This document shows positions 1 through 8,877 of a stretch of 64,000 nt of DNA, one piece after another (within the stretch, counting starts at the first letter, position 1; each line of letters starts with the position of its first letter). Location: NCBI RefSeq assembly GCF_001856685.1, contig NZ_CP017812.1:868001-932000 (forward strand), in the 5' to 3' direction. The notes under the pieces are model-generated. The model saw nothing but the letters and a program-made list of their open reading frames with translations. It ran no database searches and had not been told where the DNA came from. Made by a program: the position numbers and the translations under genes. This stretch comes from Boudabousia tangfeifanii. Lineage in GTDB: Bacteria; Actinomycetota; Actinomycetes; Actinomycetales; Actinomycetaceae.

Positions 1-355
1 GTTTTTGTTGCCACTGAGCTTGTAGTTCTTTTAGCTTTCTTTGAGTTTGTAGGTCGGTCCAGCGATTTTGGGTGGATAAAATGCGATATCCCATAAGCAT
101 TTCAAAGACGGCCCTCGTTGCGGTTCGAGTCCACTGAGCTGGGTTAGGCAGTGGTAATCCTTCGGCATCTAGATACTGGGGGTTAGGTGCTTTTACTTCG
201 GATTGGGGACCGGCAAACCATAGACTACAAATTTCTTTGACTTTAGGCGCTTTGCAGGTTCGTTTAACCTGAGCACTCTGATTATTCTGTGGCTTAGTTG
301 GCCTTGTGACGCCATTTGAGAAGTCAGTGGGTTTGCGAATTGTTAAGGTTGGCAT
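1..355 (-). CDS. Rv3235-family (DUF6459-like) protein, 3' end outside window
   Basis: An open frame on the minus strand starts at the ATG at 355, with an AGGAG motif about 5 bases upstream, and runs off the left edge; about 118 residues are visible. It begins MPTLTIRKPTDFSNG. The visible C-terminal part contains a segment (TRAVFEMLMGYRILSTQ) resembling the conserved core of actinobacterial Rv3235-family proteins, which are small, uncharacterised and often lie beside secA. Only 9 bases separate it from the LysM gene upstream, so the two are probably cotranscribed. The family call rests on recalled similarity; the function is unknown. Confidence 0.7.
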   Translation of the reverse strand, partial: MPTLTIRKPTDFSNGVTRPTKPQNNQSAQVKRTCKAPKVKEICSLWFAGPQSEVKAPNPQYLDAEGLPLPNPAQWTRTATRAVFEMLMGYRILSTQNRWTDLQTQRKLKELQAQWQQK

Positions 356-364
356 GTTACTCTC

Positions 365-1762
365 CTAGTGCTCGATATTGGGGATACGCAAGGTAATTTC
401 GGTTGGCAGAAAATCTGGATTATTTCCAATAGTTGTTTCATTTAATTCATAAATTTTTCTGACTAACTTTGCGATATCTTGTTTTTGAGAATGCTCGGGT
501 GGCAGATAATCCTTAGCGATCAACCATAGACTTTCTCCGCTGGTTACTTGATGGGTTAAATATTTACCTGGATTCTTAGCTTTTTGTTTGGTAGGTTCTT
601 TGGGAAGGAGATTCGTGCCGAGTTTCGTTTCCAGCCAAGGTAAATCGCCTTGCCAAATATGTTCTACTAATTCTTGGTTTGATGAGGCGTGGCCACTTGT
701 AGACAAGGGCGGATTAACTTTTTGATTAGCTTTTGGCACCCTTCTTTCCGATTCACTAGATTTTGATAATAAGTGCTTCTCATTATTAGAATCAGTTACA
801 CCATTAGTGTTTTCGTGGGATGAACCTGGAAGAAAGTCTGGGATTTCTTTTGGTCTTGTGGAGTTATCTATCTTTTTATTCCCAGAGTTCATAGTTTTGG
901 AAAGCGGTGTATAGCTATTAAGACCTTTCTTCTCTGTTGTTTTATCTAAGACGAGTAACGGTTGTTCTATGGTGATTTGTTTATCCACCAACTCGTTGGT
1001 GGGCTCAGGACTCAGCTTAGAAACAGGTAGTGCACTCTTAGGATTGCTAACTGCTTCCCTCTGATGATGGCGTGGAAGTGGAACCTCATCGGTAAACACT
1101 GACGTTTCTGGAGTATTTGAGTTCTTATTCAATAGTGAGTTTCCGGGGAGTAGATCTAACTGATTAGTCGTCTTTAAATCGGTTAGATTTTCTACTTGGT
1201 TTACTTCAGGAGAGCCAGGCTGGTCGTTTTGAGTGGCGAGGGGCAAGGCACCTGGTAAGAAATCTTCGATTGTCTCGGTAGCCGATGCTATTGGTGTAGG
1301 TGTTGCTGGGGTATTGACTTGATCGCTAGTAATCGGGCTGGCCAAGGCGGAATTCGTACTTAGGCTAACTACAAGAACTGACGAAAGTGCTGTATTTGAG
1401 GCAGCTTTTATCACTTTCGGGGCAAAAGTTTTTATTAAGGCGAATAAAGCCAAGCTGCCGGTTCGGTAGCTTACTAGGAGTAGGATTGCCCAAAATGCGT
1501 ACCAAGAAACAGTAATTACTGTGCCTGTTAGGATTGCGAACCATAATGTACTTGAAACAAAATTTGAGACATTGTTCAAGTAATAACTGTATTGAAGCTG
1601 ATGGACGGCAATGGGGTAAAGAGTGGTCAGTAACAAAGTATCTAAAGCTAATAACAGTAAAGTGTAGAACCTCCAGATAAGAAGGCTAGATTGTGAGCCT
1701 TCTATTGCTTTTCCCGATAACTTTGTGGATTTTGAAGGATTCAGATTTCGCAACTTTTCCAC
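365..1762 (-). CDS. LysM-domain membrane protein
   Basis: This 465-residue protein probably starts at GTG, preceded by AAGGGG at short spacing; a TTG four codons further in is an alternative. Two membrane segments are visible at about residues 27-50 and 70-98, and a third hydrophobic stretch at 119-141 ends in a signal-peptidase-like NSALASP. A long Ser/Thr/Pro/Asn-rich linker follows. Residues 404-465 form a C-terminal LysM-like domain (HQVTSGESLWLIAKDYLPP), which in known families binds peptidoglycan. The linker carries recurring short motifs of the DFLPG/LLPG type. It precedes the Rv3235-family gene, a neighbourhood common in actinobacteria. A role in the cell envelope is inferred. Confidence 0.8.
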   Translation of the reverse strand: MEKLRNLNPSKSTKLSGKAIEGSQSSLLIWRFYTLLLLALDTLLLTTLYPIAVHQLQYSYYLNNVSNFVSSTLWFAILTGTVITVSWYAFWAILLLVSYRTGSLALFALIKTFAPKVIKAASNTALSSVLVVSLSTNSALASPITSDQVNTPATPTPIASATETIEDFLPGALPLATQNDQPGSPEVNQVENLTDLKTTNQLDLLPGNSLLNKNSNTPETSVFTDEVPLPRHHQREAVSNPKSALPVSKLSPEPTNELVDKQITIEQPLLVLDKTTEKKGLNSYTPLSKTMNSGNKKIDNSTRPKEIPDFLPGSSHENTNGVTDSNNEKHLLSKSSESERRVPKANQKVNPPLSTSGHASSNQELVEHIWQGDLPWLETKLGTNLLPKEPTKQKAKNPGKYLTHQVTSGESLWLIAKDYLPPEHSQKQDIAKLVRKIYELNETTIGNNPDFLPTEITLRIPNIEH

Positions 1763-1801
1763 CCCTTAGATGTCGTTAGGTGTTGTTTGGTTATGTTAGA
1801 A

Positions 1802-1830
1802 ATCATTCTACGGCCTTAAGTTCTTGTCAA
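1802..1830 (-). promoter_or_regulatory. Candidate promoter of the LysM gene
   Basis: Read on the minus strand, a perfect TTGACA (1825-1830) is followed after 17 bases by AATGAT (1802-1807); a TAGAAT overlaps at 1805-1810 with shorter spacing. It lies about 40 bases upstream of the LysM start. This is a sequence match only. Confidence 0.45.
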
Positions 1831-1846
1831 TTTTTATTTGCGACTT

Positions 1847-2404
1847 GTGGATAATGACTGTAGGTGGCACGATTTATTTGTGAGTATTGAGCTTGTTATT
1901 GCCGATCTAGAGTCGAAGTTCTCAGCCTCATTACGTGCTGAGGCGGAATCGATGGTTGCCGAAATGGTGCCGGCTTATCAGTCTGGTATTACTCTTTTGG
2001 GACGTCTAAAAGGGAGCTTGGGTCAAGAAATTGAACTAACTCTAACCGATGGTCGGGTTATTGATGGCTGTTTGCTTCGGGCGACCAAGGACTGGGTTTT
2101 GCTTAGAACTGCCTATGAGTCTGTTTTGATACCGTTAAGCCAAGTGAACGTTTTTGGCCCCTTAGGAAAGGCTTTAATGGGTTCTCATAGGCTCGATAAC
2201 TTGTCAATGGGAACGATCTTGCGCGATTTAGCAGATAAGAAAAGTCTGGTGCGACTGTTTTTACTCTCGGGAAATTGGTTAGGGCACGTTGTTTCTTGTG
2301 GAAGTGATTGGATCGGATTTCGTGTTTATGAGACACGTAAAGAGCTGATTGTGCCGCTTACCGCAATAGTCTCGATTTCGACGCCAGTGATATTAGAAGA
2401 GTAG
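1847..2404 (+). CDS. Conserved actinobacterial protein of unknown function
   Basis: The frame can start at TTG 1838 or GTG 1847; 1847 is preferred, giving 185 residues. A later GTG at 1880 would remove the RWHDLF motif, which I recall as near the N terminus of related actinobacterial proteins. An N-terminal alpha-helical, Glu/Ala-rich segment is followed by a repeated beta-rich pattern (IELTLTDGRVIDGCLL, then a second block near the C terminus ending in LIVPLTAIVSIS), suggestive of an Sm-like or small barrel fold. Relatives are sometimes labelled Fis-family regulators without evidence. It converges with the BldC-like gene. Function is unknown. Confidence 0.6.
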   Translation: MDNDCRWHDLFVSIELVIADLESKFSASLRAEAESMVAEMVPAYQSGITLLGRLKGSLGQEIELTLTDGRVIDGCLLRATKDWVLLRTAYESVLIPLSQVNVFGPLGKALMGSHRLDNLSMGTILRDLADKKSLVRLFLLSGNWLGHVVSCGSDWIGFRVYETRKELIVPLTAIVSISTPVILEE

Positions 2405-2411
2405 ATGATAG

Positions 2412-2624
2412 TCAGTTTTCTGCTTGTCCAGCCAAAATACGCTCTTTGGTGAGAGCGTATTGTTTTTGAATGTATTCCTCTAGGGCACACTCTTCAACTC
2501 GCCAGAGCTTACGAGCGCCGATTTGAATAGCGGGAAGTTCCCCACTTAAGACTAAGTTGCGGGTAGCTGCTGGCGTTAAGTTGAGTTGCTCGGAAACGTC
2601 TGCAAGAGTCAAAAATCTGGGCAT
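2412..2624 (-). CDS. BldC/excisionase-type small helix-turn-helix regulator
   Basis: This 70-residue protein has a MerR-like winged helix-turn-helix covering nearly its whole length: FLTLADVSEQLNLTPAATRN forms the first two helices and GELPAIQIGARKLWRVEE the wing, the layout of BldC and phage excisionase proteins. No recombinase or phage gene is nearby, so a chromosomal BldC-like DNA-binding role is more likely than an excisionase. No ribosome binding site is evident upstream and the start sits about 6 bases after a -10-like hexamer, suggesting a leaderless transcript. Target genes are unknown; the divergent SAF/ATPase operon is an obvious candidate. Confidence 0.8.
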   Translation of the reverse strand: MPRFLTLADVSEQLNLTPAATRNLVLSGELPAIQIGARKLWRVEECALEEYIQKQYALTKERILAGQAEN

Positions 2625-2630
2625 GCATCT

Positions 2631-2659
2631 ATCATGTCACCATCGCATTCAAACGTAAA
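2631..2659 (-). promoter_or_regulatory. Candidate leaderless promoter of the BldC-like gene
   Basis: On the minus strand TTTACG (2654-2659) is separated by 17 bases from CATGAT (2631-2636), and the ATG begins after a further 6 bases, so transcription would start at or next to the start codon. Sequence inference only. Confidence 0.4.
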
Positions 2660-2735
2660 CTTTTAGAATAAAAAATAGCTAAAGCTGTGGAAAACTTGCC
2701 AAAATGAATAAAAAGTAAGAAAAATACTACATAAT

Positions 2736-3374
2736 ATGCATGTGAATAAAAAATCTTTGATTACTCAGTTTGCCCAAAAGAAACCTGCATTGAGAAGAGA
2801 TCCAAGATTTCTATTAGGGGTTTTGCTTGTGATTACTTCAGCTTTGCTTGGCGGGTGGCTATTTAACGCTAACTATCGGGGATATGCTCTTTGGGAGGTG
2901 AATAAAGACATGCCGCAAGGTAGCGTCATTACTGAAGCAGATGTGACCAAGGTATATGCAACTCCAAGTCATCCGAAAGTTTATGTTTCTGGTAGTAAAG
3001 CGCCGTCCGGAGTGGTTTTACGTTCCTTGCAGGCAGGGGAATTAATACCAAAATCTGCCTTTCAAAATGGTGGTGTTGGATATGTGCAACTAGTACTAAA
3101 CCTTTCACAGATGCCGTCAAATTCGCTAAAAGTTGGCGATTTGATAGATCTGTGGGCAATCGGTAATCGACGAGAGAATGAGTCGCAGGAACCAGCATCT
3201 CAGATTGCGACTGGATTAGTTATGGCGTCTGCACCGCAAGCATCGCAAAGCCTTGGAATGGGCCAAGTGACTACCCTTGAAGTAAAAGTCGCAAAAGCAT
3301 CACTTAATCAAGTGCTAGATGCAATGGGTAGTAAACGTGCTCTAATGGTTATTCCTACGGTTGAAAAGAAGTAA
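2736..3374 (+). CDS. SAF-domain membrane protein (CpaB-like)
   Basis: The protein has 212 residues (ATG 2736; GTG 2742 is an alternative). A basic N terminus is followed by one membrane segment at about residues 25-43, then a SAF domain (VNKDMPQGSVITEADVTKVYAT) of the type found in CpaB/FlgA-like assembly proteins, and a beta-rich C-terminal part. There is no Shine-Dalgarno motif; a CATAAT hexamer at 2730-2735 places transcription start near the GTG, so the mRNA may be leaderless. It lies 15 bases before a CpaE/MinD-like ATPase, a pairing typical of Flp/Tad-related loci, but no pilin, TadA or secretin gene occurs in the window. Confidence 0.75.
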   Translation: MHVNKKSLITQFAQKKPALRRDPRFLLGVLLVITSALLGGWLFNANYRGYALWEVNKDMPQGSVITEADVTKVYATPSHPKVYVSGSKAPSGVVLRSLQAGELIPKSAFQNGGVGYVQLVLNLSQMPSNSLKVGDLIDLWAIGNRRENESQEPASQIATGLVMASAPQASQSLGMGQVTTLEVKVAKASLNQVLDAMGSKRALMVIPTVEKK

Positions 3375-3389
3375 AAAGAGAAACACACT

Positions 3390-5114
3390 ATGGTTAAACG
3401 TTCAGTTTTGCTACTTCTTTCAGGGGCCTTTGAAGTAGAAATGGTTAAGGCCTTGAATACTCATCCGGAGACCGAAGTCGCACTCAGATGCGCAGATTTC
3501 ATCGATGCTCTTGCCGCTGCTCGGAGTGGCTTAGGAAATATTTTGTTAGTGTCAGATGGCGTTGAAATTACCAGACAGGATGTTTATGAGCTTCATGGTC
3601 TAGAAATCGCAGTTATTGTCTTATCGAAGAACGAAGAGCCAGACGAGCTCATTGAAATCGGGGTGGATTCAGTTTTAAACGCGGCCTCGGAAGAAAACGT
3701 TCTTGACGCCATCTTATCGCTCCCGTTGATCGAAAATGAAAAAATCGAACCAGAATATAAGTCCGATTACCATTATGAAAGAACTGCTAACAACCAGGTT
3801 CGTGATGATGACGAAGAATTAGTAGATCTGACTAACTCGTTCTCAAACTCTATCCAATCCGAAGAACACAAAAAAGAGAAGCAGATTTTTGATTCAGATA
3901 GCTCTAAATTGCGAGAACAAGAGCAGCCTAGGACTAACTCAAGAAAAATACCAAGTCGGAGGAACCTACGAAATAAACCAAATCAAGAGGAAGCAAATGT
4001 TACTAAACTCGAATCCTCTCCTGAAAGTTCGCTTTCCCAAGGCAGCGCTTACTCCTCGGCTGAGATCAAAGAATTACCGAGGCTAATGGGGAACCACATT
4101 GCAGATAATGCTAAGGACAGCAAAGCGGATAAATCGGTGATTACTGATACGACTTTGGTATCACCTGAATTTTTTCACACAGAAAAGGCAAAGCAGAAAA
4201 ATTCAACCAAAAATGCCCAAGTATTACTGGCAACTAAAGCACAAAAACATGAGTTTAATAGGCAAATGCAGAAGGTTGGTCAGCTTAAACAACTTCCTCA
4301 AGTAATTGCCATGCGTAGTGCGATGGGTGCGCCAGGTAAGACCACATTAGCTGTAAACCTAGCATATTTACTTGGAAAATTAGATTACTCTGTACTGTAT
4401 ATAGATGCCGATTTATTATCGCCATGTGGAAACCTATTTTTGGGTGCCAGTCCGAGTTGGGCAGGTTTAGCTCTTGCCTGCCGGTTGGCAAGTAGAGGGC
4501 GTTTAACAGAGAAAAATTTTCAAGAATTACTACATCCTATGGGCGATAATGCTCAATTTTTAAGTGGCATCAATTCTGCTGAACGTTGGCCTGAAATAAC
4601 TGTAAGCGATCTTGAAGCAGTATTAAAAACTGCTAAACAGATGTTTGATTATGTAGTAATCGATACTCATTCACAACTAGTTTATTCAGAGAATCAACAG
4701 ATGATGATCGAGACTGATCCAAGGGATGAGATTTCTTCATTCATAATGCAGGCGGCCGACTTGGTTATTACTGTAATTAGCGCCGATCCAATCGGAATTA
4801 GCAGGGGAGTAAGCCTTTGGCGAGGTAGCAAATTTTCAGAAGAATTATTGGTATTCAATCAAGTTTCTAGGGAACGAAGTGGGAAAGCTTTCCAAGATAG
4901 TATTTTGCAACTGCTAGGCAATGAATTAGCTTCACAAAAATATTTGATCATTCCTGAAAGTAAAGAAGTACCCTCAGCTTTACTTGCAGCTCGTCCGATT
5001 TATACATTAACTCCCAAAGCCTTCTGCCTTGGGGGAATCATCGCGATACTAGCCTTATTGACCGAAAAAGAGAACCAGCGACAAAAGAAAGCACGAAAAT
5101 GGTTCAGAAAATGA
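3390..5114 (+). CDS. CpaE/MinD-like P-loop ATPase with receiver-like N terminus
   Basis: The 574-residue protein has an N-terminal receiver-like alpha/beta region (about residues 1-115), a long low-complexity acidic and Ser/Asn-rich linker (about 120-290), and a C-terminal MinD/ParA-type ATPase domain. The Walker A region near residues 308-318 reads MGAPGKTT instead of the usual KGGxGKTT, so the signature lysine of the deviant Walker A is replaced. A Walker B-like YVVIDTH lies near residue 420. It is cotranscribed with the upstream SAF protein. Relatives act in Flp/Tad pilus positioning or septum-site control; the precise role here is unknown. Confidence 0.75.
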   Translation: MVKRSVLLLLSGAFEVEMVKALNTHPETEVALRCADFIDALAAARSGLGNILLVSDGVEITRQDVYELHGLEIAVIVLSKNEEPDELIEIGVDSVLNAASEENVLDAILSLPLIENEKIEPEYKSDYHYERTANNQVRDDDEELVDLTNSFSNSIQSEEHKKEKQIFDSDSSKLREQEQPRTNSRKIPSRRNLRNKPNQEEANVTKLESSPESSLSQGSAYSSAEIKELPRLMGNHIADNAKDSKADKSVITDTTLVSPEFFHTEKAKQKNSTKNAQVLLATKAQKHEFNRQMQKVGQLKQLPQVIAMRSAMGAPGKTTLAVNLAYLLGKLDYSVLYIDADLLSPCGNLFLGASPSWAGLALACRLASRGRLTEKNFQELLHPMGDNAQFLSGINSAERWPEITVSDLEAVLKTAKQMFDYVVIDTHSQLVYSENQQMMIETDPRDEISSFIMQAADLVITVISADPIGISRGVSLWRGSKFSEELLVFNQVSRERSGKAFQDSILQLLGNELASQKYLIIPESKEVPSALLAARPIYTLTPKAFCLGGIIAILALLTEKENQRQKKARKWFRK

Positions 5115-5147
5115 GCATTTTTTATTAATCAGTGTCAAGATAGATAG

Positions 5148-5606
5148 GTGCGTATTTATATTCCGGTTGCTCCACAAGATCTTGCCGCTGATGCGGTTAA
5201 TGCAAAACTAGTGTTTGCTTTGACCCCAAAGTTGCTTGAGCTGGCAGATGAGATTGGGTATAACGAATCAGAAGCTGAAGAACTCGCTGCCACATATGCG
5301 GCACAAGCGTCAGCAGAATTCGATGAAAATGCTGCTATTGGACGTCGAATCGTGCTTGCAGCATCAACCGAGGAAGCCAAATTACGCAATTTAGACAAAG
5401 AAGGTTATGCTTCAGCGGAAACCGATCTATCACTTCCTTGGAAGAAAATTGATGCGATATTAATGGACCTTCCTGGAGTAGAGACTCTAGTTAAAAGGCT
5501 TCACGAAGCAGACGAAGACGCTTGGGATGAGTTAGCCGAGCTTTCTCTTGCTTGGTTTGATCCTAGTGAAAGAACTGCCTTACAAACCGAACTCGGGCTT
5601 AACTAG
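5148..5606 (+). CDS. DUF6912 family protein
   Basis: This 152-residue soluble acidic protein starts at GTG. The opening MRIYIPVAPQDLA, followed by an alanine/glutamate-rich helical region, resembles the actinobacterial DUF6912 family. It lies 33 bases after the CpaE-like ATPase and may share its transcript. Its last 8 bases overlap the 3' end of the convergent sbcC gene, so no intergenic terminator separates the two. No catalytic motif is apparent and the function is unknown. Confidence 0.65.
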   Translation: MRIYIPVAPQDLAADAVNAKLVFALTPKLLELADEIGYNESEAEELAATYAAQASAEFDENAAIGRRIVLAASTEEAKLRNLDKEGYASAETDLSLPWKKIDAILMDLPGVETLVKRLHEADEDAWDELAELSLAWFDPSERTALQTELGLN

Positions 5607-8600
5607 TCACTCTTAAAGTCGAGGTGCCATCAGGTTTAGGGGAAATGGTGATTCGATCGCTGATTTGTTCCTTTAGAGCTGGCACATGTGAAATCAGGCC
5701 AACGCTAATTCCTTGAGCACTCAGTTTAGTCAATTGGGCAATTACTGTGTCTAAATAGTTGGGAGAAAGTGTCCCAAAGCCTTCGTCGATGAACATCGAC
5801 TCGATCGTGATTCCACCGTTTTGAGCTGAAACTACTTGGCAAAGTCCAAGAGCTAAAGCAAGTGCGGCCATGAAGCTCTCTCCTCCTGAGAGAGTTTTGG
5901 TAGCGCGGATTTTGTCTGCATGAACGTCGTGTATCACGAGGCCTAAGCCGCCAGTTCTGGTAGTTTGGCCGGGCTGCAAGTCTGTGCGTTCTAGGTAGAA
6001 TCGCCCGTCAGACATCAACCGCAGTAGGGGATTAGTCGCAGCTAAGACATCTTCAAGTTTTTGCCGGAGCACATAATGAGATAGCGGGGTGCCAACCAGA
6101 TTATCTTTGGTAGTACCGGCCACCAGCACACCGACTCTAAGCAAGGCAGCGTTTTGTAATTCAAGCTTTTCTAGTTGTTGGTAGCTCTGTACAAAGGAGG
6201 TTAATGCTTGTGATAACTGCTCGCTAAGAATACTAAACTGACCGACAAGCCCATTAGTCACTTGTAAATTGTGCTTTTCAGTGCTGGATTGGTCTGCTAG
6301 GACTTGAAGATCTGGAAGTACTTCTGTGGTTAGGGCGGTTTTGACCTCCGGTTCAGCTAAAGTACCTTCGGCTAGTGTCAATTGTTTTTGCCACCGAGTG
6401 GTGCTGTCCGTGTAGTCAGCAACTTGTTGGGATGAGAGCTTGGAGGCTAGAGCTTCTTCGACTTTTTCGAAAGGCGAGTCTGTCAGAGTTTGCTGAAGAT
6501 TCTCCTCTGCGATTTTGAGAGTTTCGCGATTTTCCTCGAGCTTCTCTATCGCTTTCTGTCTTTTTTGCGCTAGTTGTTTGAACTCGGAGCCGGCTTGCTC
6601 AAGTGATTCAACCGTAGTGAAGTCTCCTAATAAGAAATCCAAATATTTCTGATTTAGACGAAGGTGCAACCAAGCTTCTTCCCAGCGTCTAGTGAGCTGG
6701 TTTGACTCTGCTTTTAACGCTGGAAGTTTAGCATTTAGTTCTTCTTGTTCTTTTTGCAGATCGGCCTGTGATTTTTCTAGGCGAGTTAGTTTTGCGCTGG
6801 CGGTCTTTGCAGCTTGCCATTTGGCAGTTGTGTCTTCGAGTTGTTTAGCAATTACCGACTTATCGGTACTAACTAACTGTGAGGCAAGTGAAGCTAGTTT
6901 AGCTTTTACCATTTCAAGTGCTTGACTGCTTTCCTGTAGTTTATCCTGTGCCGCTTTAAAAGCCATGTTTGCAGTTTCTATGGCGCTATCTGGCACGAAT
7001 TCAGTGGAATCGTGCTGGGCTCGCTTTGGGTCGTATGGAGCGAAACAGACGGGACAAGGATCGTTTGGAGCCAAAGTCGCAGCCATGCGGATAGCTGCTG
7101 AGGCTTGCCATGCGGAAACAGTATTATTCAAGTTTTGCTGTTGCTCATCGCGTTTTTTCTCTAGATTCTGGTGTTTCGTTTGGAGTCGCTTTTCTTTCCC
7201 TAACTCAGAGGCATATTCGGCATAGAGATCTGCTTGTTGCTTGGCCGTTTTCAATGAGACTTTGAGTTCAGGGAATTCGTCAGCTTGCTTCTTTGTTTCT
7301 AATAGTTCGGACTTTAATTTCGCTTGTAGTTCTGGGAACTTAGCTAGTTTGGTTTCTAGGTCAGAAATCATGGGTAAGAGAACTGCCTGTTTTTCACTGG
7401 CTTTAGAGCTTTCATTTTGCCAATTGATAATGGCTTTATTGGTTTGTTTTGCTGCGCTTAGTTGAGCTTCAAATTGTTTGAAAGCAGTGTTAGTTTCGAG
7501 TTCTTCGAGTTTTGAAAAGTCTGTAAAGCTATCCTCGGAGAGTTTGTGGCAAAGCTGTTTAGTTACTTGCGTGATATCCCAATTGGCTGGTTGGTATTCT
7601 TCGATGGTAGTTGGAATCTGCTGAGCGGATCCGAGGATCTTATTTTCCAACTCCTGGTAGATGGTATCTGGACTCATAGCTAAGTCGGCAAAGGGGAGTG
7701 CTCTAAGTTTTTCGCCGGTGCTATCGGCCCACTTTGCTTGCCAAAGCTCATGGATTGTTTCCAATTCTGCGGTCAAATTTTGGATTTTTTGACTTAACTG
7801 TTTTTGATTTTTTATCGCCACGAGGACGGCCTGACTTGCTTGGTGCGATTCTAAGGCTTTTTTCTGTGAATCGATTTCAGCTTTTTGTGCTGAAAGCTCG
7901 GTGAGTAAAGTCTGTGCTTTTGCTCCCCGTTCAAAGTTTTTGTGAAGTATTTTCGCATCGTTATAGGTTTTATCGGCTTTCGTGGCAATCAGCTGTCGGC
8001 GCTCTTGAAAGTGTTGAATGACTTCGGTAATCTCTTCCAGTTTGCTCTTCCAGTCTTTGCTTACCGAGGACGCTTGCTCTAGTCCAGCACTAACTGCTGC
8101 AGTGTGAACCAGAGGCTGAGCTAAATTTAGAAAGCTTTCTTTAGTCCACTGGCCATGCAAGAACTTTTTTTCAAGCGATAGTTCAGAGATTTCACTAATC
8201 TGGTCATCAATTTGTTGAGATACTTTCCAGACTGTTTGCGCATTGCTTTCTAAGACGCGTCTTTGCTGTTCAGAAGCGGCACGCACTGTTTTAGCTTTTT
8301 CGGCTAGAAGTTTGGTAATTTCGCTGTAGATTTGGGTTGAGAAGATTGATTCCAGGACCCCTTGGCGTTCCTTAGGCTCAGCGCGTAAGAACGTTTGGAA
8401 CTTTCCTTGGGGCAGAACCACGGTTTGGAGAAACTGCTCTTTAGTTAATCCGACTAGATTTGACAGTTCTAAAGCCACTTCTTTGACTCTGTTTGAGATG
8501 ACGCTTTCTGCTCCGCCCTCGGTTGAGAGCCTGCTTAGGGAGACTTTAGCGGAAACTGGGGTTTTACGATCGGAACGTTCGTATTGTGGACTCCGGTGAA

Positions 8601-8877
8601 TCCGGAAGGTACCTGCATCGACTTGAAAATCAAGTTCTACATAGGAAGGCTCGTGGTCGTCGCAGTGATCGGACCGTAGTCGGTCTTTGGAAGAGTCCTC
8701 TAGTCCAGCAACTACTCCAAATAGGGCGAAGGAAATGGCATCGATGATGGTTGATTTACCGCTACCAGTCGGACCTTCTAGTAGGAAGATGCCGCTGTCT
8801 CCGAAATTTTCAAAATTAACTTCGAATTCTTTCCGGAATGGTCCAATGCCAGCAAATTTTAGTCGCAGTAGTTTCAT
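5599..8877 (-). CDS. sbcC: Exonuclease SbcCD subunit C (SMC-like ATPase)
   Basis: SbcC is the ATPase subunit of the SbcCD (Mre11-Rad50-like) nuclease that processes hairpins and DNA ends. In this 1092-residue protein an N-terminal Walker A (GPTGSGKSTIIDAISFALFG) is followed by long coiled coils interrupted near residue 607 by a CPVC zinc hook. The C-terminal part holds the ABC signature (TLSGGESFMAALALALG) and Walker B (MFIDEGFGTLS). The length suits the family. The start overlaps the end of sbcD by 4 bases (ATGA), indicating translational coupling. The 3' end overlaps the convergent DUF6912 gene. Confidence 0.95.
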   Translation of the reverse strand: MKLLRLKFAGIGPFRKEFEVNFENFGDSGIFLLEGPTGSGKSTIIDAISFALFGVVAGLEDSSKDRLRSDHCDDHEPSYVELDFQVDAGTFRIHRSPQYERSDRKTPVSAKVSLSRLSTEGGAESVISNRVKEVALELSNLVGLTKEQFLQTVVLPQGKFQTFLRAEPKERQGVLESIFSTQIYSEITKLLAEKAKTVRAASEQQRRVLESNAQTVWKVSQQIDDQISEISELSLEKKFLHGQWTKESFLNLAQPLVHTAAVSAGLEQASSVSKDWKSKLEEITEVIQHFQERRQLIATKADKTYNDAKILHKNFERGAKAQTLLTELSAQKAEIDSQKKALESHQASQAVLVAIKNQKQLSQKIQNLTAELETIHELWQAKWADSTGEKLRALPFADLAMSPDTIYQELENKILGSAQQIPTTIEEYQPANWDITQVTKQLCHKLSEDSFTDFSKLEELETNTAFKQFEAQLSAAKQTNKAIINWQNESSKASEKQAVLLPMISDLETKLAKFPELQAKLKSELLETKKQADEFPELKVSLKTAKQQADLYAEYASELGKEKRLQTKHQNLEKKRDEQQQNLNNTVSAWQASAAIRMAATLAPNDPCPVCFAPYDPKRAQHDSTEFVPDSAIETANMAFKAAQDKLQESSQALEMVKAKLASLASQLVSTDKSVIAKQLEDTTAKWQAAKTASAKLTRLEKSQADLQKEQEELNAKLPALKAESNQLTRRWEEAWLHLRLNQKYLDFLLGDFTTVESLEQAGSEFKQLAQKRQKAIEKLEENRETLKIAEENLQQTLTDSPFEKVEEALASKLSSQQVADYTDSTTRWQKQLTLAEGTLAEPEVKTALTTEVLPDLQVLADQSSTEKHNLQVTNGLVGQFSILSEQLSQALTSFVQSYQQLEKLELQNAALLRVGVLVAGTTKDNLVGTPLSHYVLRQKLEDVLAATNPLLRLMSDGRFYLERTDLQPGQTTRTGGLGLVIHDVHADKIRATKTLSGGESFMAALALALGLCQVVSAQNGGITIESMFIDEGFGTLSPNYLDTVIAQLTKLSAQGISVGLISHVPALKEQISDRITISPKPDGTSTLRVTS

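Noticed and set aside
2412..2624. Excisionase-like gene considered as evidence of an integrated element
   Set aside because: No integrase, att repeat or phage gene is nearby, and BldC-type chromosomal regulators have the same fold and size.
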